Shown here: positions 19,750 through 30,595 of the stretch, piece by piece
How the letters are laid out: each line of letters opens with the position of its first letter
How positions within the stretch are numbered: the first letter of the stretch is position 1
Assembly: GCA_003223455.1 (NCBI GenBank)
Contig: QHVE01000013.1
Location: 1 to 64,000, forward strand
From: Gemmatimonadota bacterium
Lineage (GTDB): Bacteria > Gemmatimonadota > Gemmatimonadetes > Gemmatimonadales > Gemmatimonadaceae
Direction: 5' to 3'
DNA length: 64,000 nt
Translations under genes and position numbers: made by a program
Notes under the pieces: generated by a model
Databases searched by the model: none
What the model was told of the DNA's origin: nothing
The model's input: only the letters and a program-made list of their open reading frames with translations

Positions 19750-21309
19750 ATGCGCCGCGCCGTCGTTGCCCTCCTCGCAGTTGGAACCGCCTGCGCCGCG
19801 CCGTCGCGGACGATCCCCGCTCCGGCGACGCCAGCGCCTCCAGGCGCTGCCGTGACCGCCGCGGAACTGAGACGCGACCTGTACGCGTTCGCCGACGACT
19901 CGATGCGCGGGCGCGAGACGGGGACCGAGGACGCCGCGCGGGCGATGCGCTTCCTCGTCGAACGGTTGACACAGCTCGGACTCCAGCCTGCCGGCGACAG
20001 CGGCTTCGCGCAGCGCGTGCCGATGCAGAAGGAAGTCTTCGGTCCAGGGACGCGAATCGCGGTCGAGGAAAACGGCACTGCACGGTCCCTGAAGATCGGG
20101 ACGGACGTCGTGCCCCAGCTCGACCTGGGTGGCGGACTGCCTCCGACGAAGCTCACCGCCGATGGGGAGCTCGTCTTCGTGGGATACGGTGTGAAGATGG
20201 CGAGCCCGAAGCGGGACGATTTTGCCGGTCTGTCGCTGCAGGGTAAGGTGGTCGTGGTGGTGAACGGCGCGCCCGCCGGCGTGGACTCGGCGAAACGCGA
20301 GCAGCTCGAGGCGTACGCAGCGATCACTCAACGGCTGGTCCAGATCCTTCCGCAGCGTCCGGCGGCGGTGATCATCCTGCTCGTGGGTACGGGACAGGAG
20401 CATTTCCAACAGGTGAGACCTCTGCTCGAGCGCGCCGTCGCGCTCCGCAGCAACGCGCCGGAGCTGCCGGACAGCGACCGGCCGATCCCGATGATCATGT
20501 TCGGCGTTCCCGTCGTCGGCTCACCACTGCTGCCGACAGGCTGGCCGGCGGACGACAAGGCGCAGGCGCTGAGCGGCCGGCGATTCACGGCGCGCATCGA
20601 GCAGGTGAAGACGCCGATCACGGGATACAATGTGGTGGCGACCGTGCGCGGCAGCGATCCCGCACTCGGCTCGACGTACGTCGCGTTCGGTGCGCACTAC
20701 GATCACGTGGGGATCGTGAAACCAACGGCGGGCGACTCCATCGCGAACGGCGCGGACGACGACGGCTCGGGGAGCATGGCGCTTCTGGGGATCGCGCGGG
20801 TGATGCAGCAGGCTCCGGTGAAGACGCGCCGTTCGGTGCTGTTCGTCTGGCACATCGGCGAGGAGAAGGGGCTGCTCGGATCGAGCTGGTTCACCGATCA
20901 CCCGACGGTGCCGATCGACTCGATCGTCGCACAGATCAACGCCGACATGATCGGCCGCAATGCAGACTCGGTGCTGTACGTCGTCGGCCCGATCGCTGCG
21001 CCGAACAATCAGAGCAAGCGACTCGGCGCCATCCTCGACAGCGTGAACGCGACGCTCACCCCGCCATTCGCGATCAACCGGGAGATGGACAACCCCAATC
21101 ACCCCGAGCAGCCCTACATACGCAGCGACCATTACAACTACGCGAAGAAGGGGATCCCGATCATCTTCCTCACGACCGGCTTGCACGACGACTACCACAA
21201 GGTGAGCGACGAGCCGCGCAAGATCGACTACGCGAAGATGGCACGCGTGACCCGGCTGATGGTGGATTTGGGACGCGCGGTGGCGAATTCCTCGCGAAGT
21301 CCACGCTGA
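19750..21309 (+). CDS. M28-family zinc aminopeptidase lipoprotein
   Basis: A 519-residue exported metallopeptidase. The lipobox VGTAC puts the lipidated cysteine at 15. A PA-type insert (about 130-290) is followed by the M28 catalytic domain with zinc ligands in AHYDH (His316), GADDDGSG (Asp336), the catalytic pair HIGEEKG (Glu371/Glu372), NADMIGR (Asp399) and the C-terminal GLHDDYHKVSDE histidine. It probably trims peptides in the periplasm or at the outer membrane. It is a single gene, divergent from the glycosyltransferase and followed by a hairpin. Confidence 0.93.
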   Translation: MRRAVVALLAVGTACAAPSRTIPAPATPAPPGAAVTAAELRRDLYAFADDSMRGRETGTEDAARAMRFLVERLTQLGLQPAGDSGFAQRVPMQKEVFGPGTRIAVEENGTARSLKIGTDVVPQLDLGGGLPPTKLTADGELVFVGYGVKMASPKRDDFAGLSLQGKVVVVVNGAPAGVDSAKREQLEAYAAITQRLVQILPQRPAAVIILLVGTGQEHFQQVRPLLERAVALRSNAPELPDSDRPIPMIMFGVPVVGSPLLPTGWPADDKAQALSGRRFTARIEQVKTPITGYNVVATVRGSDPALGSTYVAFGAHYDHVGIVKPTAGDSIANGADDDGSGSMALLGIARVMQQAPVKTRRSVLFVWHIGEEKGLLGSSWFTDHPTVPIDSIVAQINADMIGRNADSVLYVVGPIAAPNNQSKRLGAILDSVNATLTPPFAINREMDNPNHPEQPYIRSDHYNYAKKGIPIIFLTTGLHDDYHKVSDEPRKIDYAKMARVTRLMVDLGRAVANSSRSPR

Positions 21310-21330
21310 TTCTCGTATTAGCAGTCGAAC

Positions 21331-21361
21331 GGCGTGAGTGCCAACTTTGTGCACTCACGCC
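21331..21361 (+). terminator. Hairpin, probable terminator after the M28 gene
   Basis: A perfect 11-bp stem, GGCGTGAGTGC (21331-21341) with GCACTCACGCC (21351-21361), and a 9-base loop, 21 bases after the stop. Only three T follow it (ATTTG), so termination may be weak. Confidence 0.6.
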
Positions 21362-21392
21362 ATTTGCGTCGTCAGACTCAGAGGAACGGCTA

Positions 21393-22175
21393 ATGCCACT
21401 CCTTTCCTTGGTCGCAGGGTATCCGCAGACGAGGAGGTCCGACGTGATCCAGGCCACGGTGCGGCATCATCTGACGCGTGACGACGCGCAGCTCGTCGCT
21501 CGGTTGATCGCGCGTGACTCGGGAACGCCGCTCGAGGAGATCGAGCGAGCGCTCGCCGACAAGGGAATCGACGCGGTGCTCGACGATCCGCGTCTTCCCG
21601 CCGCGCTGCTGCGCGAGGGGCAGGGCGCGTGGGCGTCGCTGCCGCTGTTCTCGTACGTGATGGTCCGGCACGCACTGCGCCGGCTCGGCGAGGAGGATCG
21701 GCGCCTCGCGGACTACGTCGCCGCAGTGCTGATGCATCTGGGCATGCGCGACAACGCGCGCCGCGTCAGTGCAGGGGACGATCAGGTCTACGATTCCCTC
21801 GCGGCGCTGCTCGCCGACGTCGACGATCCCGACGGCCGGCGCAGCTTCCTCGTGCGGACGCATCTCGGCAACTACGCGCTCTGGCTGAGTGGTCTGTTCC
21901 CCGACTACATCGAGCACCGGAAGTGGCGGCGCGGGGGCCCGGATCTGGACTACTACGAGGAGATGGGACGGAAGGGATACCAGCTCGCGGCGGGACACCG
22001 TCTGGCCGACGACCACGGACTCTCGACGCTGTTCGCGACGGCCGCCGAGCGATTCGGGCTGCTGCGCGCCGCGCTCAACGACGTGAGCGACACACTGCTC
22101 TTCCCGAACCACTTCTCACCCGAGCGACTGATGCGTCAGGTGACGTCGGAAGCACGATGGCGCCGGCTCAGCTGA
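21393..22175 (+). CDS. Hypothetical cytosolic protein
   Basis: A 260-residue protein starting MPLLSLVAGYPQTRRSDV at ATG 21393 with GAGGAACGG as a plausible ribosome site. It is predicted largely helical, rich in Arg, Asp and Leu, with no signal peptide or membrane helix. Features that may help a search are RHHLTRDDAQLVARLIARD, FSYVMVRHALRRLG, LGNYALWLSGLFPDYIE and DYYEEMGRKGYQLAA. I do not recognise a family. Its 3' end overlaps the end of the convergent C26 amidase gene by 8 bases. Confidence 0.75.
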   Translation: MPLLSLVAGYPQTRRSDVIQATVRHHLTRDDAQLVARLIARDSGTPLEEIERALADKGIDAVLDDPRLPAALLREGQGAWASLPLFSYVMVRHALRRLGEEDRRLADYVAAVLMHLGMRDNARRVSAGDDQVYDSLAALLADVDDPDGRRSFLVRTHLGNYALWLSGLFPDYIEHRKWRRGGPDLDYYEEMGRKGYQLAAGHRLADDHGLSTLFATAAERFGLLRAALNDVSDTLLFPNHFSPERLMRQVTSEARWRRLS

Positions 22176-22899
22176 TCCGGCTCCGAGATACGACGTCGGC
22201 AAATGTCGAGAGCAGCGCCCGGTCCCACGGCTCGGGGGAGGTCGTCAGCTCCTCGGGGTGCCATTGCACGCCGACCATCCACCACTCGTCGCTCGGCCAT
22301 TCGACTCCCTCGACGATGCCGTCCGGCGCGCGTGCCACCGTGGCCAGCGAGGGCGCCACCGCCCGAATGGCCTGGTGATGCATCGAGTTGACGACGGGAC
22401 ACTCGGTGCCGAGCGCTCGCGCGAGCCGCGAGCCGGGCGTGACCTGCACCTCGTGCACGCGCGCCGTCCGGGCCCACTCGCCGTCGTGCACGATCGGCTC
22501 GTTCCACTCCGAGGGAATGTCCTGCACGAGCGTGCCGCCGAGGGCGACGTTGAGGATCTGGATGCCGCGACAGATCGCGAGCGTGGGCAGCGCACGTGCA
22601 CGGGCCGCCTCCACGAGGGCGATCTCGAACGCATCGCGCCCGTCGTTCGTGTCGCCAAGCTCCGGGTGCGGCGCGCTGCCGTACCGTTCGGGATTGACGT
22701 CCTCGCCGCCGGTGAGGACGAGCCCCGCGACGCCATCGAGCGCGGCCTCGGCGTCCGCCGGGTCGAGGACGGGGAGCGCGAGGGGGAGCAGCCCCGCGCC
22801 GCGAATCGCGATGACGTACGCGGCGTTCACGCGGACGCGGAGCGCATCGCGGATGATCTCGGTGGTCGCCGTCACGGCGACGGGAGACAGGGTGGGCAT
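22168..22899 (-). CDS. Class I glutamine amidotransferase-like hydrolase (peptidase C26, PuuD type)
   Basis: Gamma-glutamyl-gamma-aminobutyrate hydrolase family, 243 residues. The protein shows LVLTGGEDVNPERYG at 61-74, the nucleophile in LAICRGIQILN (Cys110), VNSMHHQAI, and the C-terminal dyad VQWHPEE (His214, Glu216). Members release GABA from its gamma-glutamyl conjugate in putrescine breakdown, or cleave other gamma-glutamyl compounds. No other puu gene is nearby, so the substrate is open. It is divergent from the coiled-coil gene at 22990. Confidence 0.9.
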   Translation of the reverse strand: MPTLSPVAVTATTEIIRDALRVRVNAAYVIAIRGAGLLPLALPVLDPADAEAALDGVAGLVLTGGEDVNPERYGSAPHPELGDTNDGRDAFEIALVEAARARALPTLAICRGIQILNVALGGTLVQDIPSEWNEPIVHDGEWARTARVHEVQVTPGSRLARALGTECPVVNSMHHQAIRAVAPSLATVARAPDGIVEGVEWPSDEWWMVGVQWHPEELTTSPEPWDRALLSTFADVVSRSRIS

Positions 22900-22989
22900 G
22901 ACGTGGCCGAGGTTGCGGGGTCACGAGCGCGTCCTGTATCCTAAGCGCCCACGGCCCCAGCCGCAGCACCCGTCGCGCCGAGCCTGTCG

Positions 22990-23553
22990 ATGTTCGAACA
23001 CTTCCGCCAATCGCTGCGCGATCTGATGGACCGCTCGACCCCTCCCGAGGAACGCCGCGCTGGCTTGGCGCAGATGAAGCAGACGCTCGTGCAGGCGCGC
23101 ATGGGGCTCGACGACCTGCGCGCCGGCATCGCGCAGACGCGCCAGCGCCTCGCCGCCGAGCAGCGCGAGCTCGAGACCGTGCGCCGGCGGAAGGGACTGG
23201 CGGCAGGGATCAACGATACGGAGACGGTGGCGCTCGCCGAGAAGTACGAAGCCCTGCATGCCGAGCGGACCGCGGTGATGGAGCGCAAGCTGGCGGCGCA
23301 GGAGTCGGAGCTCGCACTGGTGGAGCGTGAGGTGACCGAGATGACGTCGGCGCTCAAGGGGGCGATCGCGGGCGCGACGACGGGCACCCCGCTGCAGAAC
23401 GCCGACGTCACCGCGGAACTGGACGCAATGCTCGATGGGAGCGCCGGCGTCGCCGAGGAGATCGACGCGCTGGGCCGTGCGAGCGCCCGCTCGGCACGGG
23501 AAGCCGAGGCCGACCGCCTGCTGGCTGAGCTCAAGCGGAAGATGGGCAAGTAG
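22990..23553 (+). CDS. Coiled-coil protein of unknown function
   Basis: A 187-residue protein (MFEHFRQSLRDLMDRS) dominated by a long charged helix (about 25-120) with heptad-like Leu/Ala spacing, rich in Glu, Arg, Gln and Ala. It has a central small-residue break (GAIAGATTGTPLQ) and a final helix ending LAELKRKMGK. No signal peptide. The pattern resembles PspA-type or membrane-scaffold proteins but is not diagnostic. It stops 8 bases before the outer-membrane protein gene, so the two are probably one operon. Confidence 0.75.
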   Translation: MFEHFRQSLRDLMDRSTPPEERRAGLAQMKQTLVQARMGLDDLRAGIAQTRQRLAAEQRELETVRRRKGLAAGINDTETVALAEKYEALHAERTAVMERKLAAQESELALVEREVTEMTSALKGAIAGATTGTPLQNADVTAELDAMLDGSAGVAEEIDALGRASARSAREAEADRLLAELKRKMGK

Positions 23554-23561
23554 GGGCGCGC

Positions 23562-25298
23562 GTGCGCCTCTCGATCTTGCTGCGGGGCGCGTCACTCGTG
23601 GCAGCGCCCGCGCTATCGCTCACGTCGCAGCAGCCGGCGCCGGCGATCACGCCGTCTGGTCGACCTCCGGTAGCGTGCGTCGCTCAGGAGATCGCGCAGG
23701 TGACGATCTACACCGAGGCGCCTTCGGTCGCGAGCTTGCGCCGGGTGCCCGTGATCGCGAGGATCGCGCGCACGATGCACGAGACGACGCAGCCGAGCGT
23801 CGTCGAGCGATTCCTCCTGTTCAAGGCTGGGGACCACTGCGAGGAGCTTCGCCGCGCGGAATCGGAGCGCATTCTCCGCGCGCAGCCGTTCATCGCCGAC
23901 GCCGATGTGTTCATCGTGGCGAACGACGACGGCACGGTCGACGCCGAGGTACGGACGATCGACGAGACGGCCGTCGTGTTCGGCGGCAGCGTTCGCGCGC
24001 GCTCGCCCAACGTGTCGGGGATCCTGTTCGGGAACGCGAACCTCGCGGGTCAGGGAGTTTACGCGTCCGGCGCATGGCGCACCGGCGACGGATTCCGCGA
24101 CGGCTACTCGGGACGTCTGATCGACAACCAGTTCCTCGGCCTGGCGCTGGTCGCGGGCGCCGAAGGGGAGCGCAATCCGGTCGGCGGATCCTGGCGGCTT
24201 TACGCCGGGCGTCCGTTCTTCACCGACCTGCAGCGCGTCGCATGGCGGGCGCGCTCTGGAGAGTCGTCCGGATTGATGGAGCTGCGTCGTCCCGACGGAA
24301 CGAAGCCCGACGTGGCTCTGTGGCGGCGCTACTTCGAGGTCGGTGCGGTCGGGCGGGTGGGGTTGCCTGGACGTCTCGGTCTAGTCGGCCTCTCGCTCAC
24401 GGGCGACGACGAGGAGACCGGCACCCGCTTGGTGTCCGCCGACTCGGGGATGATCATCGACCTGGGGCCGTTGCCACGACCGTATTCGCCCCACCACCTC
24501 GCGCGCGTGAACCTGCTGCTTGGCGTGCGCGACATCCGCTTCGTCCGCCGGCGCGCGCTCGACGCCATCACGGCGACGCAGGACGTTCCCCTGGGGGTGC
24601 AGATCGGTCTGCAGGCCGGTCACAGCGCGCCGATACTGGGCGCGCAAGAGAAGGACTTCTTCTTCGCGGGCGATCTGTACGTGGGTACGTCACGATCGGA
24701 GCGAGCGACGACGCGGCTTCAGCTCCGGTCCGAGGGACGACTTCCGGGGGGCGATGCGCCGTGGGACGGCCTCCTGAATACCGGCCGACTCCTGCATCAG
24801 ATCAAGGTGAGTCGATCGAATCTTGATGAGTTCGCACTCGAGTGGGCGGCAGGATATCGGCAGCGCATGCCGTTCCAGCTGCTTCTCGGTGTCCCCGAGG
24901 GCGGCGTGCGCGGCTACGAGCAGTCTTCGTTCGCCGGCGGCCAGCGCATCGTGACTCGCTACGAGCACCGATACTCGTACGGCGCCGTGCGCAACCTCGG
25001 CGATGTCGCATTTGCCGGGTTCGTCGATGTGGGGCGTCAGTGGGCGGGCGACGTGCCGTACGGCGTGACGACACCCGTGAAGGGCGCACTCGGATTGAGC
25101 CTCCTCGCATCGGTGCCGTCGCGATCGACGCGCGTCTGGCGCGCCGACGTCGCTTTTCCCGTGAGCAGCGGAGCGCGCGCGCCGGTGACCATACGGTTCA
25201 CGAACATCGACCGTACGGCGTTCGCGTTCCGTGATCCGCGCGACGTGGCGACCGGACGTGAGCTGACGGTGCCGTCGTCGATCTTCGCCTGGCCGTGA
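23562..25298 (+). CDS. BamA/TamA-like outer-membrane beta-barrel protein
   Basis: A 578-residue exported protein. It has an N-terminal signal sequence (MRLSILLRGASLVAAPALS), a single POTRA-like module (about 55-135, RFLLFKAGDHCEELRRAESE then AQPFIADADVFIV) and a C-terminal Omp85-type barrel. The barrel contains the loop-6 signature GGVRGYEQS near 447-455 and ends in alternating hydrophobic strands. Omp85 proteins insert or secrete proteins or lipids across the outer membrane. With one POTRA it is smaller than BamA, so a specialised role is likely. It starts GTG 8 bases after the coiled-coil gene. Confidence 0.85.
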   Translation: MRLSILLRGASLVAAPALSLTSQQPAPAITPSGRPPVACVAQEIAQVTIYTEAPSVASLRRVPVIARIARTMHETTQPSVVERFLLFKAGDHCEELRRAESERILRAQPFIADADVFIVANDDGTVDAEVRTIDETAVVFGGSVRARSPNVSGILFGNANLAGQGVYASGAWRTGDGFRDGYSGRLIDNQFLGLALVAGAEGERNPVGGSWRLYAGRPFFTDLQRVAWRARSGESSGLMELRRPDGTKPDVALWRRYFEVGAVGRVGLPGRLGLVGLSLTGDDEETGTRLVSADSGMIIDLGPLPRPYSPHHLARVNLLLGVRDIRFVRRRALDAITATQDVPLGVQIGLQAGHSAPILGAQEKDFFFAGDLYVGTSRSERATTRLQLRSEGRLPGGDAPWDGLLNTGRLLHQIKVSRSNLDEFALEWAAGYRQRMPFQLLLGVPEGGVRGYEQSSFAGGQRIVTRYEHRYSYGAVRNLGDVAFAGFVDVGRQWAGDVPYGVTTPVKGALGLSLLASVPSRSTRVWRADVAFPVSSGARAPVTIRFTNIDRTAFAFRDPRDVATGRELTVPSSIFAWP

Positions 25299-25319
25299 TG
25301 AACGCGACGAGCCGCGCGC

Positions 25320-26855
25320 TCAGCGCGCGGTGCGCGCCATCATCCGGCGGATAGGCACGACCAGCGCGAGGAGCAGTGCCGCCGCGACGAAGAGCGAGAT
25401 GGCCGTGCGCTGAAAGAGCGCCGGCATCTGGGTGAGCTTCTCGGGGTCGACGTTGCCGCCGACGAGGCCGGCGATGAGGTTGCCCAGCGCGATGGAGGTG
25501 AACCACACGCCCATGGTGAGACCAGCGAACCGCTTTGGCGCGAGACGCGTCATCGAGCTCATACCGACGGGGCTGAGCGAGAGCTCACCGATCCCCTGCA
25601 GGAAGTAGCTGGCGACGAGCCAGAGCATCGAGACGCGCGTCGCCGCGCCGCCGGTGATGACACGGTTGGCCGCGGCGAGCATGACGAGAAAGCCGAGACC
25701 AGCGAAGGACAGGCCGAGGGCGAACTTGGTCGGGCTCGAGAGATCGCGGCCGCGACGCGCGAGTCCGGCCCACAGCGCGGCGAGCAGCGGTGCGAAGAGG
25801 ACCACCGCGACGGATTCCGCCGCCTGGAACCACGACGTCGGCACCTCCCAGCCGCCGAGGCGGCGGTCGGTGAAGTCGCGCGCGAAGAGGTTCAGCGACG
25901 TCGGCTGCTGCTCGAACGCGGACCAGAAGACGACCGAGAACACGAACAGCACGAGCACGACGGCGATGCCGCGACGCTCGTCCGCATCGAGGCCGGCGAA
26001 CAGGAAGAGATAGACGAAGTACAGCAGCGCCATCGTGAGGATGACGTTGCGCATCGCGCCCGCGAGGGCGCGCGGATCGATCGGCACGACGCCGGCCATC
26101 GCCAGCGCCACGGCGAGCGCGATGATCCCCAGCGCGACGAGCGCAACGGTGCGCGCCCGGCGCTGTTGCTCCGGCGTGCTCGTCGGCGATGCGCCGATGG
26201 CGCCGAGCGTGGTGCCGGCACGCAAGCGGAAGGTGAGCAGTCCGGCGAGCATCCCGACGCCGGCCGCGCCGAATCCCCAGTGCCAGCCCACGCGCTCGCC
26301 GAGCAGCCCCGTGATGATCGGCGCGATGAGCGCTCCCGTGTTGATCCCCATGTAGAACACGGAGAACCCCGCGTCGCGACGCGGGTCGTCGGCGCCGTAC
26401 AGATCGCCGACGATGGCCGAGACGTTGGGCTTGAGCAGCCCTGTGCCGATGACGATGAGGACGAGGCCGAGGAAGAACGTCGGCCGCGAGAACACCGACG
26501 AGAGCGCGATCGACAGATGGCCGAGCGCGATGAACACGCCCCCGCTCCAGATCGCGCGCTGCAGGCCGAGCCAGCGATCGGCGATCCACCCACCCGGAAG
26601 CGAGGCGAGATAGACGCTCGCCGCGTAGATGCCGACGATGGCGGACGCCGTCGGCCGGTCGAAGCCGAACCCGCCGCGCGCCAGCGCCGCCGTCATGAAG
26701 AGCACGAGGAGCGGCCGGATCCCGTAGTACGAGAACCGCTCCCACATCTCGGTGAAGAAGAGCGTCGCGAGTCCGCGCGGGTGGCCGAAGAAGGCGCGGT
26801 CCTCGCGCGCGGTGATCGTGTCGCTCTCGTCGGGCCCGACGCGCGTGGCCGTCAT
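25320..26855 (-). CDS. POT-family proton-coupled peptide transporter
   Basis: An MFS-fold carrier of 511 residues from ATG 26855; the ATGA overlap with oppF fixes the start. The POT signature [13 protein letters not shown] (ExxER at 36-40) is in the first helix, and [17 protein letters not shown] and [17 protein letters not shown] match the PTR2 motifs. About 14 hydrophobic segments can be counted. It imports di- and tripeptides with protons across the inner membrane. Coupling to a peptide ABC transporter suggests two uptake routes for the same peptides under one control. Confidence 0.93.
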   Translation of the reverse strand: MTATRVGPDESDTITAREDRAFFGHPRGLATLFFTEMWERFSYYGIRPLLVLFMTAALARGGFGFDRPTASAIVGIYAASVYLASLPGGWIADRWLGLQRAIWSGGVFIALGHLSIALSSVFSRPTFFLGLVLIVIGTGLLKPNVSAIVGDLYGADDPRRDAGFSVFYMGINTGALIAPIITGLLGERVGWHWGFGAAGVGMLAGLLTFRLRAGTTLGAIGASPTSTPEQQRRARTVALVALGIIALAVALAMAGVVPIDPRALAGAMRNVILTMALLYFVYLFLFAGLDADERRGIAVVLVLFVFSVVFWSAFEQQPTSLNLFARDFTDRRLGGWEVPTSWFQAAESVAVVLFAPLLAALWAGLARRGRDLSSPTKFALGLSFAGLGFLVMLAAANRVITGGAATRVSMLWLVASYFLQGIGELSLSPVGMSSMTRLAPKRFAGLTMGVWFTSIALGNLIAGLVGGNVDPEKLTQMPALFQRTAISLFVAAALLLALVVPIRRMMARTAR

Positions 26856-27942
26856 GCGCTGCGGTGCAAAGCGGCGCGAGGCAGGAAGAACTCGGGCGGA
26901 TTCGTACCGCCAGCGTCGCGCTGCTGCTCCCAGCTCACCGTCGTCGGAGGCTGCTTGATGCACGCCGCCCAATGGCCCGGCGCCTTCTCCTCGAGCGGCG
27001 GGACGATCTTCGCGCATGCCGCATCACGCGCGGGATGCTGGCAACGTGGATGAAACACGCACCCGCTCGGCGGATTGGCGGGCGACGGCACGTCACCGGC
27101 GAGAAGAATGCGCTCGCGTTTCACGCCCGGCTCCGGCGCGGGCACGGCGGACAGGAGCGCCTGGGTGTACGGCATGATCGGCTCGCTGTACAGCCGTTCC
27201 ACCGTTGCGAGCTCCACGACGTGGCCGAGATACATCACGGCGACCCGGTCGGCGATGTGCTCGACGACCGAGAGGTCGTGGGCGATGAAGAGATAGGCGA
27301 GCCCGCGATCCCGCTGGAGGTCCTGCAGGAGGTTCACGACCTGCGCCTGCACGCTGACGTCGAGCGCGCTCACCGGCTCGTCGCAAACGATGAAGGTCGG
27401 CTCCACCGAGAGTGCGCGCGCGATGCCGACGCGCTGCCGCTGGCCGCCGGAGAATTCGTGCGGGTATCGCGACGAGTATTCCGGTCGCAGCCCGACCTCC
27501 TCGAGCAACTGCCGGACGCGCGCGTCGGCGGCGCTTCCTTCGGCGAGCCTGTGGATCGTCAGTCCCTCGCGCACGATGGCACCGATCGACATGCGCGGGT
27601 TGAGCGAGGAGAAGGGATCCTGGAAGACGATCTGCATTCGGCGCCGCAGCTTGCGCAGTCCGGTCGAGTCGAGCGCGCGTACGTCCTCACCGTCGAAGGT
27701 GATCGTGCCCGACGTCGGCTCGATCAGCCGCAGGATCGCGCGACCGGTGGTCGACTTGCCGCACCCGGACTCTCCCACGAGCGCCAGCGTCTCGCCGGGC
27801 GCGACGTCGAACGTCACCCCGTCCACCGCACGCACCTGACCCGTGACGCGACCGAAGACGCCCCGCTTGATCGGGAAGTGCTTGGTCAGATCTCGCACGG
27901 AGAGCAGCGGCCGCGTGGCGTCTCCTACCGGACGAGGGGCCG

Positions 27943-27946
<4 letters not shown>
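26852..27946 (-). CDS. oppF: Oligopeptide ABC transporter ATP-binding protein, OppF/DppF type
   Basis: ATPase subunit of 364 residues from ATG 27946, within the ATGA overlap with oppD; the open frame continues upstream only as a shadow of oppD. Walker [10 protein letters not shown] is at 58-66. The signature [14 protein letters not shown], Walker [12 protein letters not shown] and the H-loop IAHDLSVV follow. The oligopeptide-type C-terminal extension has a cysteine cluster ([16 protein letters not shown]) seen in OppD/OppF iron-sulfur proteins. It powers peptide import with oppD and the permeases at 29.6-31.5 kb. Confidence 0.95.
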
Positions 27947-28992
<1,046 letters not shown>

Positions 28993-29151
28993 CCCTGGTA
29001 GCTGCTGAGAGGTCGAAACCTAGCCAATCGTCGCCGACGACTGCCAGGTTTCACGCGCGCGCTCGCCGCAATTCACAGTGCGCGCGCCGTGTAACGAGTA
29101 GACGCTGCTCATGCAGGCCTGGCAGCCTCCACCCTCCATCCCCACACCGCC

Positions 29152-29573
29152 ATGCGCCGCATCGTCTCCATCGTCTGTCTCGCCGCCCTCGCCGCGTGCG
29201 GGGGCGGGGCGGACAGCCCAACCACGCCCGCGCGGATCTTCCCGAGCATGGCCGGAGTCTGGAGCATCACCGGCGCATTCACCAACGGAATACCGTTTCA
29301 TGGGACGGTGACCTTCGCTCAGGCGTCACTGCAACAGCCCGCTCTCGGCGGGTCCATGAATACGACTGCCGAGACCCCCCTCGGGCCGGTCAACACCGCC
29401 GCCACGATCACCGGCTCAGTCTCCGAGAACGGGATCCTCCTGTTCAATCCCATCCCCCCGTGGGATCGCTATCGTCTTCGCGGTACTCCGGCGTCGTGAC
29501 CGGCACGAGCGTCACGGGCGTGCTCAGTGACGGAAGCCAGACGGTCGCCACCTTCACGATGGCGAAGCAGTAA
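29152..29573 (+). CDS. Small lipoprotein, interrupted by a frameshift at a C6 run
   Basis: The start at 29152 encodes MRRIVSIVCLAALAACGGG, a lipoprotein signal with lipidated Cys (LAAC). The mature part has SMAGVWSITGAFTNGIPFHG and repeated Gly/Thr/Ser beta-like stretches, as in small secreted beta-barrel or lipocalin-like domains. The frame stops at 29499, but a second frame continues naturally (RYSGVVTGTSVTGVLSDGSQ) to a stop at 29573. The switch lies at or after six C at 29454-29459. One added base would give 140 residues. It is on the strand opposite the surrounding ABC transporter genes. Function unknown. Confidence 0.7.
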
Positions 29574-29647
29574 CCCGTTGCGGGTGCCTCGCACCTGGTG
29601 CGTCGCGCGCTCGACGAGCGACATTCTCGAGCGCGGGCGGGATATGG

Positions 29648-30595
29648 TCATGCCTCCGAGGCGAAGGTCGCGTCGGCGCCGTCGCGGGGAAGCTGCCGGG
29701 GGTCGAACGCATCCCGCAGGGCGTCGGCGAGCGCGTTGCACGCGAAGACGGTGACGAGAATCGCCAGCCCCGGGAACAGCGTGAGCCACCACAACTCGGC
29801 AACGCGCTCGGCGCCGTCTTCGATGATCGAGCCCCAGCTCGCGGTCGGCGGCCGGACCCCGATGCCGAGGTACGACAGCGCCGCCTCGAGGAGGATCACG
29901 TTGGCGATGCCCAGGGCCGCGGCGACGAGCGCGGGAGCGAGCACATTCGGCAGCACATGGCGGACGATCAGCCTCGGCGTGGGCGCGCCGAGCGCACGCG
30001 CCGCGAGGACGAACTCGCGATCGCGCAGGGCCAGCGTCTCGGCGCGCACCAGGCGGCTCACGGCGAACCACCCCGTGCCGGCCATGAGCAGCGTGAGCGG
30101 CACGAGCCCCAGTCGTCCCCAAAGCGACGCGACCATGATGAGCACGAGCAGGCGCGGGATGGACACCGCCGCATCGACGAGTCGCATGAGCACGGCATCG
30201 ACGGCGCCCCCGAGGAATCCGGCGACGACGCCGACGGCGATGCCGAACGTCATCGCCAGCGCGACGGAGCCGAGTCCCACGGCGAGCGAGACGCGGCTGC
30301 CGTAGATCAGCCGCGAGAGCACGTCGCGGCTGTACGGATCGGTGCCGAACGGGTGCGCTGCGGAGGGCGGCTGGCTCTGAAGCCGCTCGATATCGAGCTG
30401 CGCCGTCGGGTCGTGCGGTGCGAGAACCGGCGCGAGGACGGCGCCCAGTGCAACGAGAAGCAGTACGGCGAACGCCACGCGCGTGCGCGAGTCGCGGAAC
30501 AGCGCACGCAGCATCGGGTGCGCACCGAGGCCTCGGTCGAGCGCAGCGGACACGCGCACCTCAGCCGACACGGATGCGCGGGTCGGCGAAGGCAC
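29648..30595 (-). CDS. dppC: Peptide ABC transporter permease, DppC/OppC type
   Basis: Inner-membrane permease of up to 315 residues with an N-terminal helix (FAVLLLVALGAVLAPVLAP), the HPFGTDPYSRDVLSRLIYGSR motif region of DppC proteins (TDPYSRDVLSRLIYGSR), about six helices and the EAA loop REFVLAARALGAPTPRLIVR that contacts the ATPases. The given ATG overlaps dppB by 35 bases; GTG codons at 30571, 30556 and 30550 are alternatives. It closes the binding-protein/dppB/dppC run. Confidence 0.93.
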   Translation of the reverse strand: MPSPTRASVSAEVRVSAALDRGLGAHPMLRALFRDSRTRVAFAVLLLVALGAVLAPVLAPHDPTAQLDIERLQSQPPSAAHPFGTDPYSRDVLSRLIYGSRVSLAVGLGSVALAMTFGIAVGVVAGFLGGAVDAVLMRLVDAAVSIPRLLVLIMVASLWGRLGLVPLTLLMAGTGWFAVSRLVRAETLALRDREFVLAARALGAPTPRLIVRHVLPNVLAPALVAAALGIANVILLEAALSYLGIGVRPPTASWGSIIEDGAERVAELWWLTLFPGLAILVTVFACNALADALRDAFDPRQLPRDGADATFASEA

